Assembly (NCBI RefSeq): GCF_018603905.1
Contig: NZ_JAHFZZ010000005.1
Coordinates: 434,001-498,000, forward strand
Reading direction: 5' to 3'
DNA length: 64,000 nucleotides
From: Nonomuraea sp. NEAU-A123
GTDB taxonomy: Bacteria > Actinomycetota > Actinomycetes > Streptosporangiales > Streptosporangiaceae
Shown: positions 45,537 to 54,580 of the stretch, piece by piece
Numbering within the stretch: the stretch's first letter is position 1
How the letters are laid out: each line of letters opens with the position of its first letter
The notes under the pieces: generated by a model
Seen by the model: the letters and a program-made list of their open reading frames with translations, nothing else
Database searches by the model: none
Told to the model about the DNA's origin: nothing
Made by a program: the position numbers and the translations under genes

Positions 45537-46829
45537 ATGACGACCACGCCTCCGGTCAACCCCGAGACCGTCTTCACCTACGGCGCGCCCCAGTTGAAGT
45601 TCGGCAACGGCGCCGCCGACGAGATCGGCTTCGACCTCAGCCGGTACGGCGGCGTCCGGCGCGTCCTGATCGTCACCGATCAGGGCGTCGCCGCCACCGG
45701 CACCCCGCATCGGATCGCCGATCAGATCCGCGCCCATGGCCTCGACGCCCAGCTCTACGACCAGGTCCACGTCGAACCGACCGACGCCAGCCTCGACGCC
45801 GCCGTCGCACACGCCCATGCCACCGGCCCCTGGGACGCGATCGTCGGCGTCGGCGGCGGGTCCAGCATCGACACCGCCAAGGCGATCAACTTGATGCTCA
45901 CCAACCCCGGCGAGCTGATGGACTACGTCAACGCCCCGGTCGGGCTGGGCAGAGCCCCGGTCAATCCGCTCAAGCCGCTCATCGCCGTACCCACGACCAC
46001 CGGAACCGGCGCGGAGAGCACCACCATCTGCGTGCTCGACGTGCTGTCACTCAAGGTCAAGACCGGCATCAGCCACGCCAGGCTGCGCCCGGCACTCGCC
46101 GTCGTCGACCCCGACCTGACGCTGACCCAGCCCGCGCTCGTGACCGCCTCAGCCGGCATGGACATCCTCTGCCACGCGGTCGAGAGTTACACCGCCCGCT
46201 GGTACACCGGCGGCGAGCGTAAACGCCCTGAGCAGCGAGTGCCCTACTGCGGTGCGAACCCGATCTCCGACATGTGGGCCGAGCAGGCCATGCGGCTGCT
46301 GGCCAGGTCGTTCCGGCGGGCCGTGCGCCACGGCGACGACGCGGCGGCCCGCGGCGAGATGGCCCTGGCCGCGACGTTCGCCGGGATGGGGTTCGGCAAC
46401 GCCGGCGTGCACATCCCGCACGCCAACGCCTACCCCATCGCCGGACAGGTGCGCGACTTCCACCCGAAGGGGTATCCCGGGCATGAGCCGATGGTCCCGC
46501 ACGGGATGTCGGTCGCGCTCACGGCGCCGGAGGCGTTCAAGTTCACCTTCCGGGCGGCGCCGGAACGCCACCTGCGCGCCGCCCGGCTGCTCGCCCCGGA
46601 CCGGCGGGAACCGGCTGAGGCGGCCGAGTTCCTGCCGTCCGTCCTCATCGACCTCATGAGCGACATCGGCCTCCCCAACGGGATCGGCGCCGTCGGCTAC
46701 GGCACGGGCGACATAGACGCACTCGTCGAAGGGGCGATGAGACAGCAGCGCCTGCTCGCGACCGCTCCGCTGCCGGTGACCGAGGACGACGTGGCGGGCA
46801 TCTTCGCCCGCTCGATCGAACTGTGGTGA
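45537..46829 (+). CDS. Iron-containing alcohol dehydrogenase (hydroxyacid-oxoacid transhydrogenase-like)
   Basis: The 430-residue type III dehydrogenase has the NAD site VGVGGGSSIDTAK, then PTTTGTGAEST, and iron-ligand regions with Asp in VVDPD and His in ILCHAVESYTAR and VPHGMS. The segment GFGNAGVHIPHANAYPIAG is characteristic of the HOT/ADHFE1 group, which couples oxidation of 4-hydroxybutyrate to reduction of 2-oxoglutarate. That would regenerate or use 2-oxoglutarate near the dioxygenase (inference). GTAAGGGG precedes the ATG, 60 bp after the DUF427 gene. Confidence 0.9.
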   Translation: MTTTPPVNPETVFTYGAPQLKFGNGAADEIGFDLSRYGGVRRVLIVTDQGVAATGTPHRIADQIRAHGLDAQLYDQVHVEPTDASLDAAVAHAHATGPWDAIVGVGGGSSIDTAKAINLMLTNPGELMDYVNAPVGLGRAPVNPLKPLIAVPTTTGTGAESTTICVLDVLSLKVKTGISHARLRPALAVVDPDLTLTQPALVTASAGMDILCHAVESYTARWYTGGERKRPEQRVPYCGANPISDMWAEQAMRLLARSFRRAVRHGDDAAARGEMALAATFAGMGFGNAGVHIPHANAYPIAGQVRDFHPKGYPGHEPMVPHGMSVALTAPEAFKFTFRAAPERHLRAARLLAPDRREPAEAAEFLPSVLIDLMSDIGLPNGIGAVGYGTGDIDALVEGAMRQQRLLATAPLPVTEDDVAGIFARSIELW

Positions 46830-46873
46830 CCCAGACGTCCAGGCCTCCACGCGGTTCCTGGCACCATCGGAAT

Positions 46874-47554
46874 GTGGCTCACGCAGACATGATCATGTCG
46901 TCTCGTTCCTTCCTCGAATACCGGGCCATGTTCGCGCTCGACGAACGTGACCTGGACGGCGTCCTCCTCGACTGCGCCGGGGGCGCGTCCGGCTTCGTCG
47001 CCGAGGCCGGCGCGATGGGCGTCCGGGCTCTGGCGGCGGACCCGCTTTACGCGCATGGCGCCGCCGTGCTCGCCGAGCGCCTGTCGGCCGACCTGGAGCA
47101 GGGCAACGCCATGATCAGCGCGAACGCCGACCGGTTCGTATGGGAGTGGTACGGCTCGGCCGAACGCCGCCGGGAGCTGCGGCTGCGCGCCAGGAGCGCG
47201 TTCATCGCCGACATCCACCGGCGGCCCGGCGCTTATCTCGCCGCCCGCCTGCCACACCTCCCGCTGGCCGATGGAAGCGCGGACCTGGTGCTCTGCTCAC
47301 ACCTGCTGTTCACCTGGGCCGACCGGCTGGATCAGGAGTGGCACCGGGCGGCGATCATGGAAATGAGCCGGGTCAGCCGGCGCGAGGTGAGGATCTTCCC
47401 GCTGGTCCGCATGGGCGACGGCGAGCCGGTCCCGTTTCTCGACACGCTTCGAGCGGATCTGCGGGCCGAAGGGCTGGCGTGCGCGGTCCGCGAGGTCCCG
47501 TACGAGTTCCAGCGCGGCGCCCGCCACATGCTGACCGTCGCCAAGCGCCGGTGA
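46874..47554 (+). CDS. SAM-dependent methyltransferase-like protein
   Basis: The 226-residue protein has a class I methyltransferase-like core: LLDCAGGASGFVAEAGAMGVRALAADP for motif I, LPLADGSADLVLCSHLLF for motif II, then EMSRVSRREVRIFPL. The usual GxGxG is CAGGASG. GTG at 46874 is preferred because relatives begin shortly before SSRSFLEYRAMF. An upstream start at 46823 overlapping the dehydrogenase stop is also open. It may be the last operon gene. Confidence 0.75.
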   Translation: MAHADMIMSSRSFLEYRAMFALDERDLDGVLLDCAGGASGFVAEAGAMGVRALAADPLYAHGAAVLAERLSADLEQGNAMISANADRFVWEWYGSAERRRELRLRARSAFIADIHRRPGAYLAARLPHLPLADGSADLVLCSHLLFTWADRLDQEWHRAAIMEMSRVSRREVRIFPLVRMGDGEPVPFLDTLRADLRAEGLACAVREVPYEFQRGARHMLTVAKRR

Positions 47555-47568
47555 ACAAGGCGATGCTC

Positions 47569-48801
47569 TCACGAGCGCTGCCTGGACTCCGTGGCGGCCC
47601 AGGCGAAGATGCCCTTCGCCATGAGGGACAGCTCGCCGGCCGCCCTGGCGGAAAAGACCTCCGCGCGTACGCGATGCACCCCCGCGTCATCCGGAGCCGC
47701 CAGGGCGGCCATTTCCGCCAAATGCCCGGCCAGCCGCTCGTCGCCGCCGGAAAGGGCCTTGAGCGCCGCGTCCGCGAGGGCTCGCGCCCCGCCCGCCAGC
47801 TCCGCGACCGCTTTCGCCAGCACCGCCTCGGGGGCGGGCTTCAGATGGGCCGGATTGCCGTCGTACCAGCCGCCGTACAGGCGCCACAGATTGTGTACGA
47901 CGAACTCCGGCTCGTCGTACCGTGCCCGCAGATAGGGCCGGTCGGCGAGATGCTCCGGCGCCTTCACGGAGTGGACGATCTCGTCGAGCCGCGCGCCCGC
48001 GTTGAGCAGTTCCAGGGTCTGCGTGACGAGCGACTCCAGCCATTCGGCCGTTTCCAGCAACGCCTGCCGGATGCGGTCACGGCCGAAGATCGGGGCGCCG
48101 TGGCCGGGAAGCATGATTTCGGCGTCCATGGCGGCCATCCGGTGCAACGCGTGCACCCATTCGCGGGGATAGCGCTGCGCCTTCTGCGGGTTGCCGCAGT
48201 TGGGCGTCACCCAGATGAACAGGTCTCCGGGCAACAGCAGCTTGTGCTCGCGTACGTAGCCGATGGTCCCGTCGTCGGTCTCGCCCTTGGCGTGCACGAG
48301 GTCGAACGTGAGCCCGCCGCGCCGCACGGTCAGCGCGTCTGTGTAGGTCACGTCCGGACGGCGGTAGTCGGTGGGCCAGCGGAGCCCGGCGGCCTGGAAC
48401 TGCCGCTGGTTGATCACCGAGTTGTAGCCATTGGTCAATACATAACGCTCGAACCGATCAACAACCGCCTGGTGGGCGTAGATCGTGGCCGACGGCCCCG
48501 ATTCCTCGAACGGCCCCGTCCCGAAGACGTGATCGATGTGCCCGTGCGAGTAGAACGCGGCGGTCAGCGGTGCCCGCGTCCAGGCCCGGACGTCCTCGTG
48601 CAATTTCGCCGCCGAGAACGAGCCGCCGGTGTCGAACAACACCAACTCGCCTTCGGTCTCGAACGCGGTCACGTTGCCGAACCCCGGCCACCAGCCGAGA
48701 CCGTCGGTGATCGGCTGTACGCCCTTGCCCTGCATGCCCGCGTCCACGACGCTGTCGTCTGATTCGCCGCGCCACACGCGTTCGGCGTACTCGATAATCA
48801 T
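47569..48801 (-). CDS. MBL-fold metallo-hydrolase, alkylsulfatase-like
   Basis: The 410-residue protein has an N-terminal metallo-beta-lactamase domain with the metal motif SHGHIDH, later ligands around HAKGETDDGT and LPGH, and a helical C-terminal half like the dimerization domain of BDS1/YjcS alkylsulfatases (REWVHALHRMAAMDAEIMLPGH to NLWRLYGGWYDGNPAHLKP). It probably hydrolyses sulfate esters or related substrates. A CTAGAA-N5-TTCTAG operator lies 15 bp upstream of its start. Confidence 0.88.
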   Translation of the reverse strand: MIIEYAERVWRGESDDSVVDAGMQGKGVQPITDGLGWWPGFGNVTAFETEGELVLFDTGGSFSAAKLHEDVRAWTRAPLTAAFYSHGHIDHVFGTGPFEESGPSATIYAHQAVVDRFERYVLTNGYNSVINQRQFQAAGLRWPTDYRRPDVTYTDALTVRRGGLTFDLVHAKGETDDGTIGYVREHKLLLPGDLFIWVTPNCGNPQKAQRYPREWVHALHRMAAMDAEIMLPGHGAPIFGRDRIRQALLETAEWLESLVTQTLELLNAGARLDEIVHSVKAPEHLADRPYLRARYDEPEFVVHNLWRLYGGWYDGNPAHLKPAPEAVLAKAVAELAGGARALADAALKALSGGDERLAGHLAEMAALAAPDDAGVHRVRAEVFSARAAGELSLMAKGIFAWAATESRQRS

Positions 48802-48816
48802 GGGGCAACCCTGCTT

Positions 48817-48833
48817 CTAGAACCCGATTCTAG
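48817..48833 (-). promoter_or_regulatory. TetR-type operator upstream of the MBL-fold gene
   Basis: CTAGAA-N5-TTCTAG is a perfect 6-5-6 inverted repeat matching both arms and spacing of the two sites before the tetR gene at 2.86 kb. It lies between the predicted promoter and the start codon, where binding would block transcription. The remaining spacer to 49099 shows no gene I can support. Confidence 0.7.
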
Positions 48834-49099
48834 GCAAGGGGTCAGCCGCAAGATTATGCCCTGACGCGGGCCGACAGCTCGAGCGGTTCCGGTGGTACAC
48901 CCCGCCCGCGAGATGCAAGCTCGCTCAGGAGGTCGCGTACGCGGGCGCCGACGCGCACGAATGCGGCAAACGGTTCCCGGTAATCCCCAACGTTAGGTAT
49001 TTCTCTCCATCGCCGGATCTCCCATTCTGAAAAGGCAAGACACGGCCCTCCCAACGGATGGGCCCCGGAGATTCGCGGCGCAAAAGGAGCCACCCCGAA

Positions 49100-49720
49100 A
49101 TGTCACAATTCACCACCGAAGAGCAGAACCAACTGGCCGCCTTCCTCCATGACCTCGATTCCGCGCCGAACCTGCACGCGTCTGTCGGTGCCTCGCTGGA
49201 AATGCCGTCGTCGCCCGGTCCGGGCGGCCTTGGCCGGCGTGTCGCCAGTGCCGCCGGGATCGGGCTGCCGGGGGCGATGGCGGCCGCTGGAACGATCGGT
49301 CCCTTTGATGCGCGGATCGGGTTCAGGGATGGTGTCGCCGTGGGCGGCTTCGCCAACCTGGCCCTGCATGACACCGGGTCGTACAACTTCAGCGGGCATT
49401 TCCATGTGTCCGGCGCGATCAGTTACGACACGTCGTTCATCTGGGCGGTCAGGGACTTCCTCGAGCCCAGCCCCAACGTCTACACCTTCGCGCACACCGG
49501 GCGGGTGCACGGCACCTTCGAACCCGGTTCGCGGGACGACGACTGGGGCAAGTCCGAGATCCTGCCCGCCCTGCACGACGGCTGGGCCGACCTGAACCGG
49601 CGTTGGGCCTGGCGCTGGGAGGCCAGGGTCAACGCCGATTTCGGGGTCTTCCTGGATGCCATCATCAAGGTGGTCGCCGCCGGCCAGGCGATCGGCAGGG
49701 TCATCTCGGTCGTGGCCTGA
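49100..49720 (+). CDS. Hypothetical protein, 206 aa
   Basis: I do not recognise the family. It starts MSQFTTEEQNQLAAFLHDL, has a Gly/Ala/Pro-rich segment at about residues 35-70, then a strand-rich region (GFRDGVAVGGFANLALHDTGSYNFSG) ending in HVSGAISYDTSF, and a hydrophobic C-terminal helix (LDAIIKVVAAGQAIGRVISVVA). The layout suggests a lipocalin-like or beta-sandwich sheet followed by an amphipathic helix. AAAGGAG precedes the ATG by 10 bp, and a strong terminator follows, so it is its own transcript. Confidence 0.65.
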   Translation: MSQFTTEEQNQLAAFLHDLDSAPNLHASVGASLEMPSSPGPGGLGRRVASAAGIGLPGAMAAAGTIGPFDARIGFRDGVAVGGFANLALHDTGSYNFSGHFHVSGAISYDTSFIWAVRDFLEPSPNVYTFAHTGRVHGTFEPGSRDDDWGKSEILPALHDGWADLNRRWAWRWEARVNADFGVFLDAIIKVVAAGQAIGRVISVVA

Positions 49721-49738
49721 CCCGGCAGGAGAACGCTG

Positions 49739-49779
49739 GCGGTCTTTGGTCGCGGGTTTCCGTAGCGACCAAAGACCGC
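49739..49779 (+). terminator. Long perfect hairpin terminator
   Basis: GCGGTCTTTGGTCGC and its exact complement GCGACCAAAGACCGC form a 15-bp stem around an 11-nt loop, 18 bp after the hypothetical gene. The rest of the 291-bp gap to 50012 holds nothing I recognise. Confidence 0.85.
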
Positions 49780-50012
49780 TGGGCCGGAGCCGGACAAAAA
49801 GACTCAAGAAAGCTGCAGGGTCCCCAACCCTCTTTTCTGGCCTCCGGCATCATTCGCGCCAACGGCTGAACGTTCTGATTCTCCGAGATAATTGTCGTTA
49901 TCCCCGCGCATCTCAAGGCGGTGTACCGCAAGACGAGCGCCGGCCGCAGCTCACGCTTCCTCGAGGGCTCATCGCGGGCACGCATGCGGGCGAGCCGCAG
50001 GAGGCGGCTGCC

Positions 50013-51002
50013 TCAGGTGGGCAGGCAGGCGAGCCAGCCGCGGAGGATCTCGTTGACCTCCTCGCGGCGCTCCTGCTGAATCCAGTGGCCGCACCCGTCG
50101 AGGATGTGCGAGGAGACCAGGCCCGGCAGGGTGGCGGGATATGCCGTGATGGCGTCGGCCATCCAGGTGGTGGAGGCGTCTAGCGCGCCGCCGATGAACA
50201 GGGACGGCTGGGTGATGGGGGAGCCGTCGAAGCCGACGAGGTCTTCCCAGTCCCGGTCCATGTTCCGGTAGCGGTTGAGCGCCCCGCTCATACCGGTCCG
50301 CTCGAACTCCGCGGCGTAGACATCGAGGTCGTTCTCACTGAGCCAGGCGGGCAGCCGACCGATGGGGAAGCGGTCGCGCAGCGTCCCGCCCCGGGACACG
50401 AAGTGCGGATCGGGGGCGTCGGCGGGCGGCATGGTGTCGGCGGACAGGGCGGCGTAGAAGCCGGCGAGCCAGCCGCGGACGTCGGGTTCGATCTCGGCCT
50501 CGGCCCGGCCTGGTGCTTGAAAGTAACTGACGTAGAACTCCTCCTCCGCGCCCATACGCGCGAACACCTCGCTGGGCCGCGGCCCGCCGCGCGGGGCGTA
50601 CGGCACGCTCAGCAGCCCGACCGCGCGGAAGACGTCGGGCCTGACCAGAGCGGAGTCGGCGGCGATGGTCGCACCCCAGTCATGACCCACGATCACCGCC
50701 GTCCGCTCGCCCAGGGCACGCACCACGGCGACGTTGTCCTCGACCAGGTCGAGCATCCGGTACGCGGCCACGCCCTCAGGCTTGGCGGAGCGGCCATAGC
50801 CGCGGACATCCACGGCGACGGCCCGATAGCCGGCGGCGGCCAGCGCCGGCAACTGGTGGCGCCAGGAGTACCAGGACTCAGGGAACCCGTGCACCAAGAG
50901 CACCAGCGGCCCGGAGCCCTGCTCCACCAGGTGGATGCGGCCGGTACGAGACAAGACCAGACGGTGTGTCATCTCCGCGACCGGATCAGGCTGCGACATC
51001 AA
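50013..51002 (-). CDS. Alpha/beta hydrolase, epoxide hydrolase type
   Basis: The 329-residue enzyme has the HGFPESWYSWRHQLPAL oxyanion region and the elbow GHDWGA with Asp as nucleophile, which is the epoxide hydrolase/haloalkane dehalogenase mark. A cap with aromatic residues and a final His in LDGCGHWIQQERREEV complete the triad. It likely opens epoxides to diols, and the substrate is unknown. A palindromic site (51118-51134) lies in its upstream gap. Confidence 0.9.
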   Translation of the reverse strand: MMSQPDPVAEMTHRLVLSRTGRIHLVEQGSGPLVLLVHGFPESWYSWRHQLPALAAAGYRAVAVDVRGYGRSAKPEGVAAYRMLDLVEDNVAVVRALGERTAVIVGHDWGATIAADSALVRPDVFRAVGLLSVPYAPRGGPRPSEVFARMGAEEEFYVSYFQAPGRAEAEIEPDVRGWLAGFYAALSADTMPPADAPDPHFVSRGGTLRDRFPIGRLPAWLSENDLDVYAAEFERTGMSGALNRYRNMDRDWEDLVGFDGSPITQPSLFIGGALDASTTWMADAITAYPATLPGLVSSHILDGCGHWIQQERREEVNEILRGWLACLPT

Positions 51003-51117
51003 TCCTCCCTAGCTTTGATCCACGTGGGTGCCGCGCGGCCGGCCGAGACCAGTCAGTCCGCCGTCCGACGGCACCCGCGCCAAGCATCCGGCGTACGGTG
51101 AGACCATCACGAATCGC

Positions 51118-51134
51118 TTTGCCGTATTGGCAAA
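51118..51134 (-). promoter_or_regulatory. Palindromic site upstream of the epoxide hydrolase gene
   Basis: TTTGCC-N5-GGCAAA is a perfect 6-5-6 inverted repeat in the 150-bp gap upstream of the gene. It looks like the site of a dimeric repressor, but no adjacent regulator gene is obvious. Confidence 0.45.
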
Positions 51135-51152
51135 CTCAGGGTGCCAAGGACG

Positions 51153-51860
51153 TCACGCAGCAGCGGCCGCGGCGCGCTCGCGCTGGAAGACCCGCACGCC
51201 GGCAACCCCGAGGGGCAGGTACAGCGCGGCGAACGCGCTGCCGATCACATACGTCAGGTCGGCCGGGATGAACATCATCGCGACGAAGGCGCCGAGATAG
51301 ACCGCGGTCAGCCACCAGCCCACGACACCCGCCCGGGCGAGCCCGGCGCACAGCGCGAGCAGGCCCAGGAAGGCGAAGATCTCGGTCCCGCTCCACAGGG
51401 GCATGAACGCCGACCCGTCCACGGTGTCGGAGATCCGCACCGCGACGTCCATCGGGAGCTGCTGCCCGGTGACCATCCGCCACCAGTCGTCGCGCACCGC
51501 CCCGGACACGTTCAGCAGTCCCAGCGCGGTGGCGAGCACACCGAACGCCGTCGGCCACCGGCCCTTACGGCCGCGGACCAGACCGGGCACCGCCAGCGCG
51601 CCGAGCGCGCCGACGATCAGGCCGTAGTGCAGCAGGATCGCCGACAGCTCCGTCAGGAACGAGTCGCGGGCCAGCGAGGTGACGTAGTCGATCGTCGAGT
51701 TCGAGTCCTGGGGCGGGCACGCCATCATGCCGGCGAACATCAGCAGGGGACTGCTGATCAGGGCGGTGCCGCCGGCGCGCCGCAGGAACCGGCTCGCCCG
51801 GTCGGCGCCCTCGGGGAGCACATCCGAGGCGGCCGTGGCGGTGTGGGCAAGGGGGGTCAT
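51153..51860 (-). CDS. Hypothetical integral membrane protein
   Basis: The 235-residue protein has about six hydrophobic segments and short loops, ending in an Arg/Glu/Ala tail. The start is the ATG with GGAGG upstream, and the earlier in-frame starts have no such site. No family is certain. It is divergent from the histidine kinase gene across about 210 bp, so the two-component system may control it. Confidence 0.75.
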   Translation of the reverse strand: MTPLAHTATAASDVLPEGADRASRFLRRAGGTALISSPLLMFAGMMACPPQDSNSTIDYVTSLARDSFLTELSAILLHYGLIVGALGALAVPGLVRGRKGRWPTAFGVLATALGLLNVSGAVRDDWWRMVTGQQLPMDVAVRISDTVDGSAFMPLWSGTEIFAFLGLLALCAGLARAGVVGWWLTAVYLGAFVAMMFIPADLTYVIGSAFAALYLPLGVAGVRVFQRERAAAAAA

Positions 51861-52072
51861 GTCGTACCTCCGTGTCGCTGGGGTGGATCGTTGCGGTGAG
51901 AACTCTTCCGCCGCGGCACCCTGTGGCGCGTCAGCCATCGCGCACCGTGATCGATCCCCGATCCGGCGGACGGCACCTCGGCCGGGTCCACCGAACGGGG
52001 GATCCCGCGGCCTGCGGTAGTCCGCCATCCGGGGGAGTCGGCCGACGGCGCGCCTGGTTACGATCGGTGGCC

Positions 52073-53221
52073 ATGACGATGACCCGGCTGAGGGACGTCC
52101 GCCTCATCCCCCTGGTCGCCGGCCCGCTGATCGGCTTCCTGGCCGTGATGGAGACCCGGCTCGACGACTTCTTCGGCGCCAGCGCCACCGTCACCTGGAT
52201 CTGGGGCGTCCTGCTGGGGGCCGGGGTGGTGGTCGCGGCCTGGTACCCACTGGCCGGTACGGTCATCGCGGCCGCCTGCCTGCCGATCCCCGTGGTCGCG
52301 TTCGACGCGCCAGGAGTCGGTGGCGCGGCGATGATCGGGCTGATCGGGGTGGTGGCGTGGGTCGGCTGGCGCGAGCCGCCCCGGCGTTCGGCCCTGGCGT
52401 TCTGCGCCGCGGCCGTGTCCTTCGCGAGCACCTCGATGGCCGCCGGCGAATCGCTGTGGGAACTGTTCTTCATCCCGGCGATCCTGCTGCCCGGCCTGGG
52501 CATGGGGCTGCTGGCCCGCCGCAGCGGCGAGCGGGCGGCCAAGCTCGCCGAACTGGCCGCCGCTCTCGACGCCGAACGCGAGGCGAACGCCCAGGCCGCG
52601 GTCGCGCAGGAGCGTACGCGCATCGCACGGGAGGTGCACGACGCGGTCGCGCACTCGGTCAGTGTGATGACCCTGCAACTGGGCGGCCTGCGCCGGCTGC
52701 TCGACGGACGCCCGGCCGAGCAGGAGATCGTGGCCGGGCTGGAGCGTCTCGGACGGCAGACGGTGGAGGAGATGCGCGGTCTGGTCGGCATCCTGCGCGA
52801 GCACGTCGACGGCGAACGGCCGGTCCCGGCGCCGTCGCTGGCCCGCGTCGGCGAGCTGATCTCGGATGTCCGCGCCGCCGGCCTGAAGGTGACCCTGGAT
52901 TCCCCCGCCGAGCCGCCCCGGCTGCCGCCGGTCCTGGATCTCACCGCGTACCGGGTGCTTCAGGAAGCTCTGACGAACGTGCTGCGGCACGCCGGAGAGG
53001 TGCCGACCGAGGTCACCATCGGCTACACCGACCAGGCCCTCACGCTTGAGGTACGCAACAGACCCGGACGGGCGGCGCGTCAGGTCGCCGGGCGCGGCGG
53101 CCACGGGCTGGTCGGCATGCGTGAACGGCTGGCGATGGTGCAGGGCAGCCTGCACGCCGCTGCCGAGCCGGACGGCGGGTTCGCGGTCCGCGCCCGGTTC
53201 CCCATTCCTCGCACATGGTAG
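52073..53221 (+). CDS. NarL-type sensor histidine kinase
   Basis: The 382-residue kinase has four to five N-terminal membrane segments (residues 12-148), a short coiled region, a HisKA_3 domain with H189 in REVHDAVAHSVSVM, and an ATPase domain (QEALTNVLRHA, GHGLVGMRERL). No separate sensor domain is visible, so the membrane part probably senses. It starts at ATG and ends 10 bp before its response regulator. Confidence 0.92.
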   Translation: MTMTRLRDVRLIPLVAGPLIGFLAVMETRLDDFFGASATVTWIWGVLLGAGVVVAAWYPLAGTVIAAACLPIPVVAFDAPGVGGAAMIGLIGVVAWVGWREPPRRSALAFCAAAVSFASTSMAAGESLWELFFIPAILLPGLGMGLLARRSGERAAKLAELAAALDAEREANAQAAVAQERTRIAREVHDAVAHSVSVMTLQLGGLRRLLDGRPAEQEIVAGLERLGRQTVEEMRGLVGILREHVDGERPVPAPSLARVGELISDVRAAGLKVTLDSPAEPPRLPPVLDLTAYRVLQEALTNVLRHAGEVPTEVTIGYTDQALTLEVRNRPGRAARQVAGRGGHGLVGMRERLAMVQGSLHAAAEPDGGFAVRARFPIPRTW

Positions 53222-53231
53222 GAAAAGCGGC

Positions 53232-53915
53232 ATGACAATCTCGGTGGCGCTCGTCGACGACGAGGCGATGATCCGTGTGGGCCTGCGACTGGTGCTCAGC
53301 AGCGAATCGGATATCGAGGTCGTCGGCGAGGCGTCCGACGGCGTCGAGGCCCTCGACCTGGTCGCGCGTACGCGGCCCGACGTCGTCCTGATCGACGTGC
53401 GGATGCCGAAGATGGACGGGCTGGAGGCGTCGCGGCGGCTCGTACGCGACCACCCCGAGAGCAAGGTCGTCGTGCTGACCACCTTCGACGAGGACGCGCA
53501 CGTCGCTGCCGCACTACGCGCGGGAGTCAGCGGCTTCCTGCTGAAGGTCGCCCCGCCCGAGCATCTGGTCGAGGCGGTCAGGACGGTGGCGGCCGGCGGC
53601 GGGCTGCTCGACCCGGCGGTGACCCTGCGGGTGATCGCCGCGTTCGCCGGCCAGCCGGATCCCTCCCGCACCACGAGCCGGGCAGCCGAGCTGGAGGCGC
53701 TCACCAGCCGGGAGACGGACGTGCTGAAGCTGCTGGCCCAGGGCCTGACGAACACCCAGATCGCCGCCCGGCTCTTCCTGGGAGAGGCGACGGTCAAGAC
53801 CCACCTGTCGCGGGTCCTGATGAAGCTCAACCTGACCACTCGCGTTCAGGCGGTCGTCTTCGCCTACGAGAGCGGCCTCGTCCGTCCGGGAGAGCAGAAT
53901 TCGCCGGGAGAATAA
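53232..53915 (+). CDS. NarL/FixJ-family response regulator
   Basis: The 227-residue protein has a receiver domain (phosphoacceptor D55 in VVLIDVRMPKMDG, Lys in FLLKVAPPEHLVEA) and a LuxR HTH (LTSRETDVLKLLAQGLTNTQ, then EATVKTHLSRVLMKL). It pairs with the preceding kinase. Possible targets are the divergent membrane protein gene and the following genes. Confidence 0.93.
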   Translation: MTISVALVDDEAMIRVGLRLVLSSESDIEVVGEASDGVEALDLVARTRPDVVLIDVRMPKMDGLEASRRLVRDHPESKVVVLTTFDEDAHVAAALRAGVSGFLLKVAPPEHLVEAVRTVAAGGGLLDPAVTLRVIAAFAGQPDPSRTTSRAAELEALTSRETDVLKLLAQGLTNTQIAARLFLGEATVKTHLSRVLMKLNLTTRVQAVVFAYESGLVRPGEQNSPGE

Positions 53916-53922
53916 CCATTTG

Positions 53923-53944
53923 AACGAGTGAGTACTCGCTCATT
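53923..53944 (+). promoter_or_regulatory. Operator of the TetR/ABC exporter operon
   Basis: AACGAGTGAG-TACTCGCTCATT is a 22-bp imperfect palindrome (18 of 22 symmetric) centred on GAGTACTC. It resembles the TGAGTGAGTACTCACTCA-type sites of QacR/AcrR-like TetR repressors and lies 12 bp before the tetR start, consistent with autoregulation of the operon. Confidence 0.65.
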
Positions 53945-53956
53945 AGAGTGTCCCGC

Positions 53957-54580
53957 ATGACCAAGAGGCGACGGGTGCCGGCCATGGCACCAGAAGACCG
54001 CCGTGCCGCGCTCATCGCCGCCACGCTTCCCCTGCTGCGCGAGTACGGCACCGAGGTGAGTACCCGTCAGATCGCCGAGGCCGCGGGCGTGGCCGAGGGC
54101 ACGATCTTCGGCGTCTTCCCCGACAAGGCCTCGCTGCTGCGGGCGGCGCTGATGAGCGCGTTCGACCCGCAGCCGGCGGTGGACGCGCTGGCGGCCATCG
54201 GCACGCACATCGAGCTGCGCGCGCGGCTGCGCGAGGCGGTCGCGATGCTGCGGGCAGGGATGAGCGCCAACGCCAAACTCTTGGCCGGGCCCAATGAACT
54301 GATGGCCGACGACGCCGGGTTCCGCGAGCGGATGATGGACAACCGGCGTCGCATACAGGCCGGGCTCGCCGCTCTGGTCGAGCCCGACCGCGACCGGCTG
54401 CGCCGCTCTCCCGAGGCCACGGCACAGTTGCTGCTCATGCTGATCGCGGTGAGTGTGCACCGCGGCTTCGGCCAGGGCGGCGAGTCCGGAGACATGGACG
54501 ACGAGGAGATCGTCTCCGTGTTGCTCGATGGGCTGCTCGTACGGCCCGCCCCCACCCCTTCCACAGAAAGCACTTCTTGA
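53957..54580 (+). CDS. TetR/AcrR-family repressor of an ABC exporter
   Basis: The 207-residue protein has an N-terminal TetR HTH (ALIAATLPLLREYGTEVSTR, then EAAGVAEGTIFGVFPDKASLL) and a helical ligand domain. Its stop overlaps the ABC exporter start, so regulator and exporter are one transcript. It most likely senses the exported drug or metabolite. ATG at 53957 is used. A GTG 9 bp earlier is open too. Confidence 0.9.
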   Translation: MTKRRRVPAMAPEDRRAALIAATLPLLREYGTEVSTRQIAEAAGVAEGTIFGVFPDKASLLRAALMSAFDPQPAVDALAAIGTHIELRARLREAVAMLRAGMSANAKLLAGPNELMADDAGFRERMMDNRRRIQAGLAALVEPDRDRLRRSPEATAQLLLMLIAVSVHRGFGQGGESGDMDDEEIVSVLLDGLLVRPAPTPSTESTS

